A DNA stretch of 64,000 nt from an uncultured Cohaesibacter sp. (lineage in GTDB: Bacteria; Pseudomonadota; Alphaproteobacteria; Rhizobiales; Cohaesibacteraceae), in the NCBI RefSeq assembly GCF_963667045.1, contig NZ_OY762934.1, positions 62,001 through 126,000 of the forward strand. The letters run 5' to 3'. Numbering within the stretch: position 1 is the first letter of the stretch; each line of letters starts with the position of its first letter. A model generated the notes under the pieces. The model was not told the DNA's origin. It was given only the letters and a program-made list of their open reading frames with translations, and ran no database searches. Of this stretch, positions 29,207 through 38,841 are shown one piece after another. The position numbers and the translations under genes were made by a program.

Positions 29207-29923
29207 ATGGGAAATTTGAAATACAAGCGGGTTTTGCTGAAGGTGTCTGGCGAAGCCTTGATGGGGGAGCAGGGGTTCGGAATTGACCAGAAGATGGTTG
29301 CGCGTGTTGCCAAGGAAATAGCAGATGTGCGGGCGCTTGGGGTCGAGATTGGCGTTGTTATTGGCGGCGGCAACATCTTCCGTGGTGTTTCGGTTGCTGC
29401 CAAGGGCGGAGATCGGGTGCGCGGCGACCACATGGGCATGCTGGCAACCGTGATGAATGTTCTCGCCATGGCCAATGCACTTGAGGATATCGATGTTCCC
29501 GTTGTTGCCATGTCGGCGATTGCCATGGACGAAATCTGCGAGCCGTTCACGCAGCGCGCCGCCAAGGCCTATCTGTCCGAGGGCAAGGTGGTCCTTTTTG
29601 CGGCTGGAACGGGCAATCCTTTTGTGACGACGGATTCGGGCGCGGCCCTGCGTGCGGCCGAGATGCAATGCGACGCTGTGCTCAAAGGCACGCAGGTCGA
29701 TGGCGTCTACTCCGCAGATCCGCGTAAAGATCCAACAGCCGTGCGTTATGATACGATTACTTACACCGAAGTCCTCAAGCAAGGGCTCAAGGTTATGGAT
29801 GCCGCTGCGATTGCGCTTGCTCAAGAGGCGAATATACCGATAATTGTCTATTCATTGCATGAACCCAACTGCCTGCTGGACGTTTTGCAGGGCAGGGGGC
29901 GTGCAACCGTGGTTTCGGGCTAG
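29207..29923 (+). CDS. pyrH: UMP kinase
   Basis: A 238 aa amino-acid-kinase-fold enzyme that phosphorylates UMP to UDP. Visible motifs are KRVLLKVSGEALMGE at the N-terminus, VIGGGNIFRG, and DGVYSADPRKDPTA. The start at ATG 29207 (MGNLKYKR) matches the family; upstream in-frame ATGs would add an unrelated leader. A GAGG site lies at 29192-29195. Confidence 0.96.
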   Translation: MGNLKYKRVLLKVSGEALMGEQGFGIDQKMVARVAKEIADVRALGVEIGVVIGGGNIFRGVSVAAKGGDRVRGDHMGMLATVMNVLAMANALEDIDVPVVAMSAIAMDEICEPFTQRAAKAYLSEGKVVLFAAGTGNPFVTTDSGAALRAAEMQCDAVLKGTQVDGVYSADPRKDPTAVRYDTITYTEVLKQGLKVMDAAAIALAQEANIPIIVYSLHEPNCLLDVLQGRGRATVVSG

Positions 29924-30104
29924 GGCTCTCTGGCGCTATCAGCTGCTGGATGCCCGGTCACCAAACCCGATCTGCGGGAGGGGCAAAGCTTGCCGTTCCG
30001 CATGTCACATCAGGGGGAAACTGCTCAGGGGAGCTCACATCGAGGGGCATGAGCAAACTATAAACCCGGAATGAAAACCGACCTAGAAAACAAGAGGCTT
30101 TACC

Positions 30105-30665
30105 ATGTCTGCCGAAGAACTGGATCTTGATGACCTTGAACGCCGAATGAAGGGGGCTCTGTCTGTTCTCAAATCAGATCTGTCCGGTTTGAGAACCGGG
30201 CGGGCATCCATCGCACTTCTGGACCCGATCACGGTAACGGCCTATGGGCAGACCATGCCGATCAACCAGGTTGGCACCGTATCCGTTCCAGAGCCACGCA
30301 TGCTTTCGATCCAGGTTTGGGACAAGGGCATGGTTGGCGCTGTTGAAAAGGCGATTCGTGAATCCAATATCGGCATCAATCCGGTAACGGATGGTCAGCT
30401 GCTGCGTCTGCCGATTCCCGAGCTTAACGAAGAACGCCGTCAGGAAATGGTCAAGATTGCGCATTCATATGCAGAAAATGCCAAAGTGTCGGTGCGCCAC
30501 ATTCGTCGCGATGGCATGGACATGTGCAAGAAGGCCGAGAAAGACGGCATGAGTGAAGACGATGCCCGTCTCTACAACGACGAGATTCAGGAACTGACCA
30601 ACAAATATGTTGCCGAGGTTGATAATCTGCTCTCGACAAAGCAAGCCGAGATCATGCAGGTCTAG
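30105..30665 (+). CDS. frr: Ribosome recycling factor
   Basis: A 186 aa factor that, with EF-G, splits the post-termination ribosome. The [16 protein letters not shown] motif, [14 protein letters not shown] and the C-terminal [19 protein letters not shown] helix are family features. It lies in the conserved pyrH-frr-uppS order. Confidence 0.97.
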   Translation: MSAEELDLDDLERRMKGALSVLKSDLSGLRTGRASIALLDPITVTAYGQTMPINQVGTVSVPEPRMLSIQVWDKGMVGAVEKAIRESNIGINPVTDGQLLRLPIPELNEERRQEMVKIAHSYAENAKVSVRHIRRDGMDMCKKAEKDGMSEDDARLYNDEIQELTNKYVAEVDNLLSTKQAEIMQV

Positions 30666-30863
30666 AGCTTTCAAAGGCCCGGATCGAGTCGATTGCCAAC
30701 TGGAGGCGGGGGTTTCTGGTTGGGCGTTTCGGTCCGTTTCGGGGCGCCCGTTGAGGACATCCCGATGGTCTGGATGCATATTTGTAGCTGGAATTCGGCC
30801 CGGCCACGCGACATCCTTGAGGTGTTGCGTCGGGCCGTTGAGGAACCGAGGGGATAGAAATTT

Positions 30864-31673
30864 ATGGCAGGACAGGTGCGTTTCGCGGACACTTCCGTTA
30901 CCGGGACTATGGTCATACCTCGGCATCTGGCTGTCATCATGGACGGGAACGGGCGTTGGGCCAAGGCGCGCAAACTGACCCGCACGCATGGGCACCGGCA
31001 GGGGGTTGTTGCCGTTCGTGAAATCGTTTCCAATTCCATTGATCTGGGCATCTCCTACCTGACGCTGTTTGCCTTCAGTTCGGAGAACTGGTCCCGACCT
31101 CCCTCGGAAATCCGCGACCTTCTGGGTCTGCTCAAGCTTTTCATCAACAAGGATCTGGCAACGCTGCACAAGCAGAATGTGCGCGTGCGGGTTATTGGCA
31201 GCCGTGTCGGGCTCGATGATGATATCATCGCGCTGCTGGACAAGGCCGAGACACTGACGGTAAACAACAACGGTCTCAATCTGATGATCGCGTTCAATTA
31301 CGGTGCCCGTCAGGAAATTACCGATATGGTACGCCATCTGGCCAAAAGGGTCGAAACAGGGCAGATGACTGCCGATCAGATCTCCGAAGCGATGGTGTCG
31401 CAGTCGCTTTATACCGCCGGCATTCCCGATCCTGACGTGATTGTCCGGACGAGTGGGGAGCAGCGGCTGAGCAACTTCCTGTTGTGGCAGGCGGCCTATT
31501 CGGAATTCATCTTTGTTGATTGCTTCTGGCCTGATTTCGACCGATGTCAGCTTGAGCTGGTCCTGGCTGAATATGGCCGACGCAACCGCCGATTTGGCGG
31601 TTTGAAGGCGGATGAGCCGGAGATGGAGCAGAATGCTGTTGCTTCGGGGGGGCTGGCGGCCTCTGCCTTATGA
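30864..31673 (+). CDS. uppS: Undecaprenyl diphosphate synthase
   Basis: A 269 aa cis-prenyltransferase that makes the C55 lipid carrier for peptidoglycan and O-antigen. The catalytic MDGNGRWAK motif, LTLFAFSSENWSRP and the C-terminal RTSGEQRLSNFLLWQ are seen. The start ATG 30864 follows GAGGGGATAG. The C-terminal ~25 residues after RFGGL are variable. Confidence 0.96.
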   Translation: MAGQVRFADTSVTGTMVIPRHLAVIMDGNGRWAKARKLTRTHGHRQGVVAVREIVSNSIDLGISYLTLFAFSSENWSRPPSEIRDLLGLLKLFINKDLATLHKQNVRVRVIGSRVGLDDDIIALLDKAETLTVNNNGLNLMIAFNYGARQEITDMVRHLAKRVETGQMTADQISEAMVSQSLYTAGIPDPDVIVRTSGEQRLSNFLLWQAAYSEFIFVDCFWPDFDRCQLELVLAEYGRRNRRFGGLKADEPEMEQNAVASGGLAASAL

Positions 31674-31782
31674 TCAGCGATATGGTGTCGCATGCTGGCT
31701 AACCGGCTGGCGGGAAATTACAGGAGACTCTGTTCTGGACTCTTTGAAGAAACCCGTGAGTGACACGGAGGAAAAGGCACCA

Positions 31783-32607
31783 GTGAAGTCCCTCTGGTCT
31801 GATCTGGCCTTGAGGATCGTGTCCGGTGTCGTGCTTGCGGTTGCCGCTTTTGCTGTGACCTGGTGGGGCGGATTGGCCTATGCGCTGTTTTTCGGTGCGG
31901 TTACCGTTCTGATCTATCGGGAATGGGTTGCCATGGTAGGGGAGACGCCGACGGGCACACCTGCCTTGACGGGCTATATTTCTGTACTCGGATCGCTGCT
32001 CTGCTTCTATTTTGGGGACTGGCAGGCGGGTCTTGCCATTCCTGTGTTCGGAGCCGGCTATCTGTTGATCGCCCGCTGTTCCTATCCAGCGGCCCGCTGG
32101 TGTGCTTGGGGGATTCTTTACGCCGGACTGTTCGGCGCGGCAATGTTGCTGCTGCGACAGGATGCGACCCATGGCTTCTCCGCGATCCTCATTCTGTTTG
32201 CCCTCGTCTGGGGAACGGATGTGTCTGCCTATTTTGTTGGCAAGTTCGTTGGCGGCCCCAAACTGTGGCGCCGGGTTTCGCCCAAGAAGACCTGGTCTGG
32301 CTCGCTCGGCGGACTTGTTCTGGGTACCGGCTTTTCCGTCGTTGTAGCCATCATTCTGGGGCTTCAGCCAAGCGTGACGATGGTTGCAATGCTCGGTGGA
32401 CTTTCTGTGCTCTCTCAGGTGGGAGACCTTGCGGAGTCACAAATGAAGCGTATGTTTGGCGTCAAGGATTCCGGTACGCTCATCCCTGGTCATGGCGGTG
32501 TGATGGATCGCGTCGACGGTCTGCTTTTCGCTGTTGTGGCTGCTGCTGTCATCGGATTTGCCTTTGCGGATATCCATTCCGTGGCCACAGGCTTTCTGAT
32601 CCAGTAG
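31783..32607 (+). CDS. cdsA: Phosphatidate cytidylyltransferase
   Basis: A 274 aa membrane enzyme that makes CDP-diacylglycerol for phospholipid synthesis. About seven hydrophobic helices are visible. The family signature SQVGDLAESQMKRMFGVKD and GHGGVMDRVDG occur near the C-terminus. No ATG is available at the N-terminus: GTG 31783 has GGAGG at 31767-31771 upstream and is chosen; GTG 31756 is an alternative. Confidence 0.92.
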   Translation: MKSLWSDLALRIVSGVVLAVAAFAVTWWGGLAYALFFGAVTVLIYREWVAMVGETPTGTPALTGYISVLGSLLCFYFGDWQAGLAIPVFGAGYLLIARCSYPAARWCAWGILYAGLFGAAMLLLRQDATHGFSAILILFALVWGTDVSAYFVGKFVGGPKLWRRVSPKKTWSGSLGGLVLGTGFSVVVAIILGLQPSVTMVAMLGGLSVLSQVGDLAESQMKRMFGVKDSGTLIPGHGGVMDRVDGLLFAVVAAAVIGFAFADIHSVATGFLIQ

Positions 32608-32676
32608 GCCCAGATCCTGCCCTCGCAAGACCATCGCCGCCTTTCGGTCGATTATTCGAATTCTAATGAGTAGCTT

Positions 32677-33894
32677 ATGTCAAAGTCTTCATCCTGTGAC
32701 ACTTCCGCACCAACCTATTCGGGGGCGCAGAAATCAATCTCCGTTTTGGGAGCGAGTGGATCGGTTGGAGACTCCGCGCTCGATATCATCAATGGTTCGC
32801 CCTTGCGCTACCGGGTTGATGCGCTGACGGCCAATCGCAACGTTTCCAAGCTGGCAAAAGCGGCGATAGCCTCCAAGGCCCGCTTTGCGGTGGTTGCCGA
32901 CGAGAGCTGCTATGGTGCGCTGAAAGAGGCGCTGTCGGACCACGACATCGAGGTTGGGGCCGGTCAGAGCGCAGTTGAAGAAGCCGCTTCCCGCCCGGCT
33001 GATATCGTGATTGGTGCCATCGTCGGGGCCGCCGGGATTTGCCCCACGCTGGCGGCGCTGAAGGCGGGCAATCAGGTGGCTTTGGCCAACAAGGAAGCGC
33101 TGGTCTGTGCCGGTGATCTGGTGATGGCCGAAGCCAAGCGTCTCGGCAAGCCGATTCTGCCGGTGGATTCCGAGCATAGCGCCGTGTTTCAGGTCTATGA
33201 GCGGGACAATGCCAGCGAAATTCTCGAAGTTGTTCTCACCGCATCGGGTGGGCCGTTTCGCACGTGGGACAAACAGGCGATCGCCAACGCTTCCATCATC
33301 GAGGCGCTGAACCATCCGAATTTTTCCATGGGCAACAAGATCACCATCGACAGCGCGTCGATGATGAACAAGGGTCTTGAACTGATCGAGGCGCACCATC
33401 TTTATGGATTGCCGTCGGAGCGATTGTCTGTGGTGGTGCATCCGCAGCAGATCATTCACGGCATGGTGGCCTATAGCGACGGTTCGCTGCTCGCCCAGCT
33501 TGGCGCGCCGGATATGCGCATTCCGGTTGCCCATTGTCTTGCCTGGCCGCATCGTGCTCCGGCTGATACGGACCGTATCTCTCTTATTGATATTGGCAAA
33601 TTCACCTTCGAAGCGCCCGACTATGAGCGCTTTCCCTGCATGCAGTTGGCAAGGAATGCGCTGGAAGTGGGTGGCAGTCTGCCCAATATTCTCAATGCGG
33701 CCAACGAGATCGCCGTTGCGTCCTTCCTAGCGGGCGGGATGTCCTTTGGCGGCATCGCGGTTCTGGTTGAGAAGGTCATGGCCGAATTTCTGCGCCGTGG
33801 CGAGGTGTGTGCTGCCAATGACGTGGCGGATGTTCTGGCGCTCGACAAGGCGGCTCGCGACGTGGCCAGCCAGTTGCTGAGAGCTGAGAGCTAA
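32677..33894 (+). CDS. dxr: 1-deoxy-D-xylulose 5-phosphate reductoisomerase
   Basis: A 405 aa enzyme that converts DXP to MEP, the committed step of the MEP isoprenoid pathway, supplying UppS. The NADPH-binding LGASGSVGDSALDII, the ALANKEALVCAG motif, the metal-binding PVDSEHSA and the NPNFSMG-like HPNFSMGNKITIDSASMMNK region (catalytic loop) are visible. Confidence 0.96.
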   Translation: MSKSSSCDTSAPTYSGAQKSISVLGASGSVGDSALDIINGSPLRYRVDALTANRNVSKLAKAAIASKARFAVVADESCYGALKEALSDHDIEVGAGQSAVEEAASRPADIVIGAIVGAAGICPTLAALKAGNQVALANKEALVCAGDLVMAEAKRLGKPILPVDSEHSAVFQVYERDNASEILEVVLTASGGPFRTWDKQAIANASIIEALNHPNFSMGNKITIDSASMMNKGLELIEAHHLYGLPSERLSVVVHPQQIIHGMVAYSDGSLLAQLGAPDMRIPVAHCLAWPHRAPADTDRISLIDIGKFTFEAPDYERFPCMQLARNALEVGGSLPNILNAANEIAVASFLAGGMSFGGIAVLVEKVMAEFLRRGEVCAANDVADVLALDKAARDVASQLLRAES

Positions 33895-34012
33895 TGATTC
33901 CCGTCCGCTGCCAGTTGGTGCCTTGACACTGACGGCGTGTGCGGTCTGATTTTGATAAACCAGTGTCAGGTGTCTCGCTTCCGGTCGGGATGCTGCAAAC
34001 GGAGGTATTGCC

Positions 34013-34909
34013 ATGCAAGGCAAGGTGGACAAGCTTCTTCTCGACTATGCGGCGCAGTTTTCCTATTTTCCGGCTCCGGGCAGCACGGAATCGGTTGACG
34101 AAGTGCGTAAGAAATACACAGACGCTCGGCGCGGTCTGGTCGGGCGGCATGATGATCAGATCACCATTGTGGACACGGATTTCGGGCGTCGCTTTACGCC
34201 AAAGACCATCAAGGCAGGGCCACGCAAGCTCATTCTCTACATTCATGGCGGCGGTTGGCGGAACTGCAACCTTATCACCCACGCCAGCGCCATTGCCGAT
34301 ATGGCCGCTCTGGCCGAGCGGGAAGTCTTCGGGTTGACCTATCCGTTTGCGCCTGAAGACCCACATCCGGCCGCGATCAACATGGTGTGCGAAAAGATCG
34401 AGAAGATTGCTGCCGAGGAGCAATGCGAGATCGTGCTTGGTGGCGATAGCGCCGGGGCCAATCTGGCGCTGGCTGCGGCGCTTCGCCTCAGAGACGAGAA
34501 AAGCCCGGCCGCCGTTTCTGCCCTGCTGCTTTACTATGGCTGCTACCGGCGTCTTTATGACACCCGGTCACACAAGGCCTACGGTGATGGTAGCAACGGT
34601 CTTTCCACCGACTGGATGCATGCCCTGTGGGATTTCTATCTGCCGGACGGGGTCGATCCGAAATATGCCGATCTTGGCGATGAGGACATGACAGGCTTGC
34701 CGCCGGTTCTGATCTGCGAGGCGGAATGCGATTGCCTTGCCGACGACAGCCGCTGGCTTGCAGGCAAGCTGATGGAAGCGGGTGTTCGCCATTGCTATGT
34801 TGCCTTCGAGGGCGCGCCGCATGGTTTCATTCATTACAGCAAATATCACGACACCAGCTACAATGCGCTGAAGACTGCTGGTGACTTTCTGGCGATGCTG
34901 GAGCGCTGA
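34013..34909 (+). CDS. Alpha/beta hydrolase (HSL-like family)
   Basis: A 298 aa alpha/beta hydrolase. The oxyanion-hole motif HGGGW and the nucleophile elbow GGDSAGA (Ser within GDSAG) are typical of the hormone-sensitive-lipase group. An acid in the EAECDCLADDS region and a His in GAPHGFIHYS complete a plausible catalytic triad. The substrate is unknown. It interrupts the usual dxr-rseP adjacency and has its own downstream terminator, suggesting later insertion. Confidence 0.88.
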   Translation: MQGKVDKLLLDYAAQFSYFPAPGSTESVDEVRKKYTDARRGLVGRHDDQITIVDTDFGRRFTPKTIKAGPRKLILYIHGGGWRNCNLITHASAIADMAALAEREVFGLTYPFAPEDPHPAAINMVCEKIEKIAAEEQCEIVLGGDSAGANLALAAALRLRDEKSPAAVSALLLYYGCYRRLYDTRSHKAYGDGSNGLSTDWMHALWDFYLPDGVDPKYADLGDEDMTGLPPVLICEAECDCLADDSRWLAGKLMEAGVRHCYVAFEGAPHGFIHYSKYHDTSYNALKTAGDFLAMLER

Positions 34910-34935
34910 ATCGACCGTTGTTGTCGCGTTTTCGC

Positions 34936-34966
34936 GTGGACGCACCCGATGGGGCGTCCACCTTTT
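34936..34966 (+). terminator. Intrinsic terminator after the alpha/beta hydrolase
   Basis: A perfect 8 bp stem (GTGGACGC / GCGTCCAC) with a 10 nt loop is followed by CTTTT. It lies 26 nt after the stop and separates this gene from rseP. Confidence 0.7.
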
Positions 34967-35083
34967 GGCTGTTGAGAGCCATTGCTTCGTCTGTCGTGGT
35001 TGATCTCTCCATATTTTAACCCCATTTAAGCCTTCTTTAGAGGATCGGCGATATTCTCACGCCAAGGAAATTTGGAGATTTGA

Positions 35084-36232
35084 ATGGAATTCCTACAGAG
35101 CATTTTTTCTGCCGGTTCCGGTTTGCTTGGTTATGTCATTCCTGCGCTGTTTGTTCTCATGATTGTTGTGTTCTTTCATGAGCTTGGCCATTTCATGGTA
35201 GGACGATGGTGCGGCGTGACCATCAGCGAGTTCTCGATAGGCTTCGGCAAGGAACTGTTCGGCTTTTATGACAAGCATGGAACACGCTGGAAGGTTTCTG
35301 CTGTTCCTCTTGGCGGCTATGTCAAGTTTTTTGGTGATGAAAACGCCGCCAGTGTGCCCGATCAGGACGCGATGAACAGTCTTGGTAAAGATGATCGGGA
35401 AGGCTCTTTACATTCAAAATCTCTTTGGGCGCGCGCCGCGATCGTGGCTGCGGGGCCGTTTGCCAACTTCCTGTTGTCGATCGTCATTTTTGGCATGCTG
35501 CTGTTTCTCTATGGCAAGCCGATGACGCCCGCACGGGTGGATGCCATCACGCCGGACAGTGCTGCTGCCGAAGCCGGCTTTGAGGTTGGTGATATCATGC
35601 TGTCTGTCGACGGGCAGACCATCAAATCCTTCGCTGATGTTCAGGGCATTGTTGCGTTGAGTTCCGGTGATGCGCTGGCTGTTGTTGTTGACCGCAATGG
35701 TCAGAAAATCACGCTGATGACAACACCGCGTCGGACTGAAGTCACCGACCAGTTTGGCAACAAGCAGAAAATCGGTGTTCTGGGGATCCGGCACGAGACC
35801 CGGTCCGAGGATGTCGTGCGCAAGCAATATGGTCCGCTGGAAGCTGCGTGGGGCGGGGTGACCGAGACCTATGCCATCGTTGAGCGGACACTGGGCTATG
35901 TCGGGCGGATTTTTGTCGGCAAGGAAGATGCCGATCAGCTGGGCGGGCCCATTCGTGTTGCCCAGGTTTCCGGGCAGGTGGCGACGCTGGGTATTGTCGC
36001 TCTGGTCAATCTGGCAGCCATCCTCTCGGTGAGCATTGGGCTGCTCAATCTGTTCCCGATTCCGATGCTGGATGGTGGCCATCTGGTGTTCTACGCATTG
36101 GAGGGAATTCGTGGCAAACCACTTTCGGCCAAAAGTCAGGAAGTGGGCTTCCGGATCGGTCTGGCGCTGGTTTTCTCGCTCATGATCTTTGCTACATTCA
36201 ATGATATCACACACATTTTTATGTCGGACTAG
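35084..36232 (+). CDS. rseP: RIP metalloprotease RseP
   Basis: A 382 aa inner-membrane site-2 protease. The zinc motif HELGH is at residues 32-36 in the first helix. One PDZ domain (about residues 150-235) is followed by the C-terminal membrane segment with NLFPIPMLDGG, the third zinc ligand. The family cleaves membrane anchors of regulators such as anti-sigma factors. It precedes bamA as in most alphaproteobacteria. A TTTGGAGA ribosome-binding site precedes the ATG. Confidence 0.94.
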   Translation: MEFLQSIFSAGSGLLGYVIPALFVLMIVVFFHELGHFMVGRWCGVTISEFSIGFGKELFGFYDKHGTRWKVSAVPLGGYVKFFGDENAASVPDQDAMNSLGKDDREGSLHSKSLWARAAIVAAGPFANFLLSIVIFGMLLFLYGKPMTPARVDAITPDSAAAEAGFEVGDIMLSVDGQTIKSFADVQGIVALSSGDALAVVVDRNGQKITLMTTPRRTEVTDQFGNKQKIGVLGIRHETRSEDVVRKQYGPLEAAWGGVTETYAIVERTLGYVGRIFVGKEDADQLGGPIRVAQVSGQVATLGIVALVNLAAILSVSIGLLNLFPIPMLDGGHLVFYALEGIRGKPLSAKSQEVGFRIGLALVFSLMIFATFNDITHIFMSD

Positions 36233-36251
36233 GAATGCAAGTGGTTTTTCT

Positions 36252-36286
36252 CCGCAGAAATTATTATAGTGATTTCCGCAGAAATT
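36252..36286 (+). repeat. Direct repeat upstream of bamA
   Basis: The 11-mer CCGCAGAAATT occurs twice, at 36252-36262 and 36276-36286, starts 24 bp apart. It lies in the 221 nt rseP-bamA gap and could be an operator or promoter element. Confidence 0.4.
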
Positions 36287-36453
36287 TGTGGCTTATGGGC
36301 AACTGAGCGTCGTCTTTGTTGTAGTTAGGTGCCTTCGGGGGTTGATCCTTTTACGATTCAAGGTAAAACCTTTTTAGGCATATAGATTCCAATTCGTGGG
36401 TTATATATGTATCCCATTCGATTTGATGATTTAGAAAAAGAGTGTTGGGGCTG

Positions 36454-38775
36454 ATGAAAAAAGTTAAGACCATCGCATGGAAAGCGGCACTGGCCACTGT
36501 TATGTGTGCAGGCGCGCAGCTCGGTCCTGTAGATATTTTTGCAATCAGTCCGGCCTTTGCGCAAACGGTCAGTCAGGTCGTGGTGCGCGGCAACGCTCGG
36601 GTGTCTGATGACACGATCCGTTCCTATGTTGTTGTCAAGCCGGGGCAGCGGTCCAGCGCTTACGATATTGATGAATCGCTCAAGGCACTCTATCAGACGG
36701 GCCTCTTCAAGGATGTCGATATCCGGTTGAGCGGGTCTTCCCTGATTGTCAATGTGCAGGAGAACGCGGTCATCAACCGCATTTCATTCGAAGGCAACAA
36801 GCGTATCAAGGATGCTGACCTCAATACGGTGGTTACCTCCAAGAGCCGCGGTATCCTCAGCGAAAACCGCATCCAGACAGACGTGCAGCGCATTCTTGAA
36901 GCCTACCGTCGTGCCGGTCGTTTCGGTGCCCGCGTGGAGCCGAAGATCATCGACCTTGGCCGTAACCGTGCCGACCTTGTGTTCGAAATCACTGAAGGTG
37001 CCAAAACTGCCGTTGCCAAGATTGCCATTCTCGGCAACAAGGCCTTCGGCGACAATCGTCTGCAGAATGTTCTGAAAACCAAGGAAACCGGCTGGTTGAG
37101 CTGGCTGTTCACCAACGATGTGTATGATGCAGACCGTCTGGCCGCCGATGAAGAGCGCCTGCGTCAGTTCTATCTCAATCATGGTTACGCCGACTTCCGC
37201 GTTGTTTCATCCGTTGCCGATCTCGACCGCGAACGTAACAAGTTCTTCGTTACGATTACGGTTGACGAAGGCGAACAGTATCGCATTGGCGATGTTGAAG
37301 TGGATAGTGCTGTTCCTGAAGTGGATGGCGAAACGCTTCGCAGCCAGGTTCATACCAGTGCTGGCGATGTTTACAGTGTCGACGCCGTTTCCAAGTCGCT
37401 TGAAGACATGACTATCGAGATTTCCAAATCCGGTTATGCCTTTGCTCGTGTAACGCCACGTGCTGACCGCGACTATGAAAACAAGGTCATCAATCTGGTC
37501 TACCAGGTTGATGAAGGCAACCGTGCTTATGTTGAACGCATCAATATTCGTGGCAACACCCGTACCCGTGACTATGTCATTCGTCGTGAGTTCGATATGG
37601 CTGAAGGCGATGCTTTCAACCGTGTTCTGCTGGATCGTGCGAAACGTCGTCTGGATGCGCTCGGGTTCTTTGACAAAATCGATATCTCCACGTCTCAGGG
37701 GTCTTCACCTGATCGCGTCGTGCTGAATGTCGATGTGAAAGAAAAGGGGACCGGTTCTGTTACGATTGGTGGTGGTTATTCTACCGCCGATGGCTTCATC
37801 GCCGACGTTTCCGTTTCCGAGCGGAACTTCATGGGCCGTGGGCAGTATCTGAAGGTCTCCGCCTCCGGTGGGGCTTCCAAGCAGTCCTACACGCTGTCCT
37901 TCACCGAGCCTTACTTCATGGGCCGTCGCCTTGCTGCTGGGTTTGATCTGTTCCACTCGGTTTATGAAGACAACGATTATCGTGATTATGACTACAAACG
38001 TGATGGTGGTACCATCCGTTTTGGTCTGCCGATCACGGAAGAGATCTCCTTCAATCCGTACTATACCATCGAGCAGAAAGAGATTTCGAACTATACGAAA
38101 TATAGCTTGCCAACTGCTGCTCCCGGGATCAAGCAGGCGCAGGACGAAGGGTCAACGATCAAATCCGCCGTCGGTTATGCGCTCGTTTACAACTCGCTTG
38201 ACAGCATGAGCAACCCGACCAGCGGTATCTATGGCAAGTTCAGCCAAGAATTTGCCGGTCTTGGTGGTGACGTTCGTTTCATCAAGTCCACGGTTGATGC
38301 CTATTACTATCATGAGCTATATCCGGCCTGGAGCCTGGTTGGCATGCTGCGTGTCGGGGCTGGTCATATTCAGGGTATCGGCGGTGACGATGTTCGTCTG
38401 CTGGATGCCTTCAGTCAGGGTGGTGAAACCATTCGCGGCTTCGGATCTTACGGTTTTGGCCCGCGTGACATCACCTCTGGTGAGGCTTTGGGCGGTAAGA
38501 CCTACTTCAACGCAACTGCCGAGTTGCAGTTCCCGTTGCCATATCTTGAAGGCGTGGGCTTGAGCGGCGCTGTCTTTGCGGATGCCGGTACTCTGTTTGG
38601 ATCCGACGCTGCCGGTTCCTTCTATGATTCCCATAGCATCCGGTCTTCCATTGGTGCCGGTATCATCTGGGCCAGCCCGTTTGGCAGACTGCGCCTTGAC
38701 TATGGTCACGCTTTGACCAAGGAAAATTATGACGAGACGCAGATCATTCGCTTCGGCGCTGCGACCTCATTCTAA
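36454..38775 (+). CDS. bamA: Outer membrane protein assembly factor BamA
   Basis: A 773 aa Omp85 protein that inserts beta-barrels into the outer membrane. A signal peptide (residues 1 to about 38, ending PAFAQ), five POTRA domains (for example VVVRGNARVSDDTI, ISFEGNKRIKDADL) and a C-terminal barrel are visible. The conserved IRGFGSYGFGPRD (VRGF loop) and a C-terminal Phe typical of barrel proteins are present. ATG 36454 (MKKVKT) is chosen over the in-frame GTG 36442. Confidence 0.95.
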   Translation: MKKVKTIAWKAALATVMCAGAQLGPVDIFAISPAFAQTVSQVVVRGNARVSDDTIRSYVVVKPGQRSSAYDIDESLKALYQTGLFKDVDIRLSGSSLIVNVQENAVINRISFEGNKRIKDADLNTVVTSKSRGILSENRIQTDVQRILEAYRRAGRFGARVEPKIIDLGRNRADLVFEITEGAKTAVAKIAILGNKAFGDNRLQNVLKTKETGWLSWLFTNDVYDADRLAADEERLRQFYLNHGYADFRVVSSVADLDRERNKFFVTITVDEGEQYRIGDVEVDSAVPEVDGETLRSQVHTSAGDVYSVDAVSKSLEDMTIEISKSGYAFARVTPRADRDYENKVINLVYQVDEGNRAYVERINIRGNTRTRDYVIRREFDMAEGDAFNRVLLDRAKRRLDALGFFDKIDISTSQGSSPDRVVLNVDVKEKGTGSVTIGGGYSTADGFIADVSVSERNFMGRGQYLKVSASGGASKQSYTLSFTEPYFMGRRLAAGFDLFHSVYEDNDYRDYDYKRDGGTIRFGLPITEEISFNPYYTIEQKEISNYTKYSLPTAAPGIKQAQDEGSTIKSAVGYALVYNSLDSMSNPTSGIYGKFSQEFAGLGGDVRFIKSTVDAYYYHELYPAWSLVGMLRVGAGHIQGIGGDDVRLLDAFSQGGETIRGFGSYGFGPRDITSGEALGGKTYFNATAELQFPLPYLEGVGLSGAVFADAGTLFGSDAAGSFYDSHSIRSSIGAGIIWASPFGRLRLDYGHALTKENYDETQIIRFGAATSF

Positions 38776-38795
38776 GACCTAATAAACACATAGGT

Positions 38796-38832
38796 AAAAA
38801 GCCGCTGCTCTTTTGGGCGGCGGCTTTTTTTT
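38796..38832 (+). terminator. Intrinsic terminator between bamA and lpxD
   Basis: A hairpin with outer stem AAAAAGCCGC / GCGGCTTTTT is followed by a run of eight T. It ends only 9 nt before the lpxD start, so it may work as an attenuator that lowers, but does not abolish, read-through into the lpx genes. Confidence 0.7.
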
Positions 38833-38841
38833 AAGGCTATC

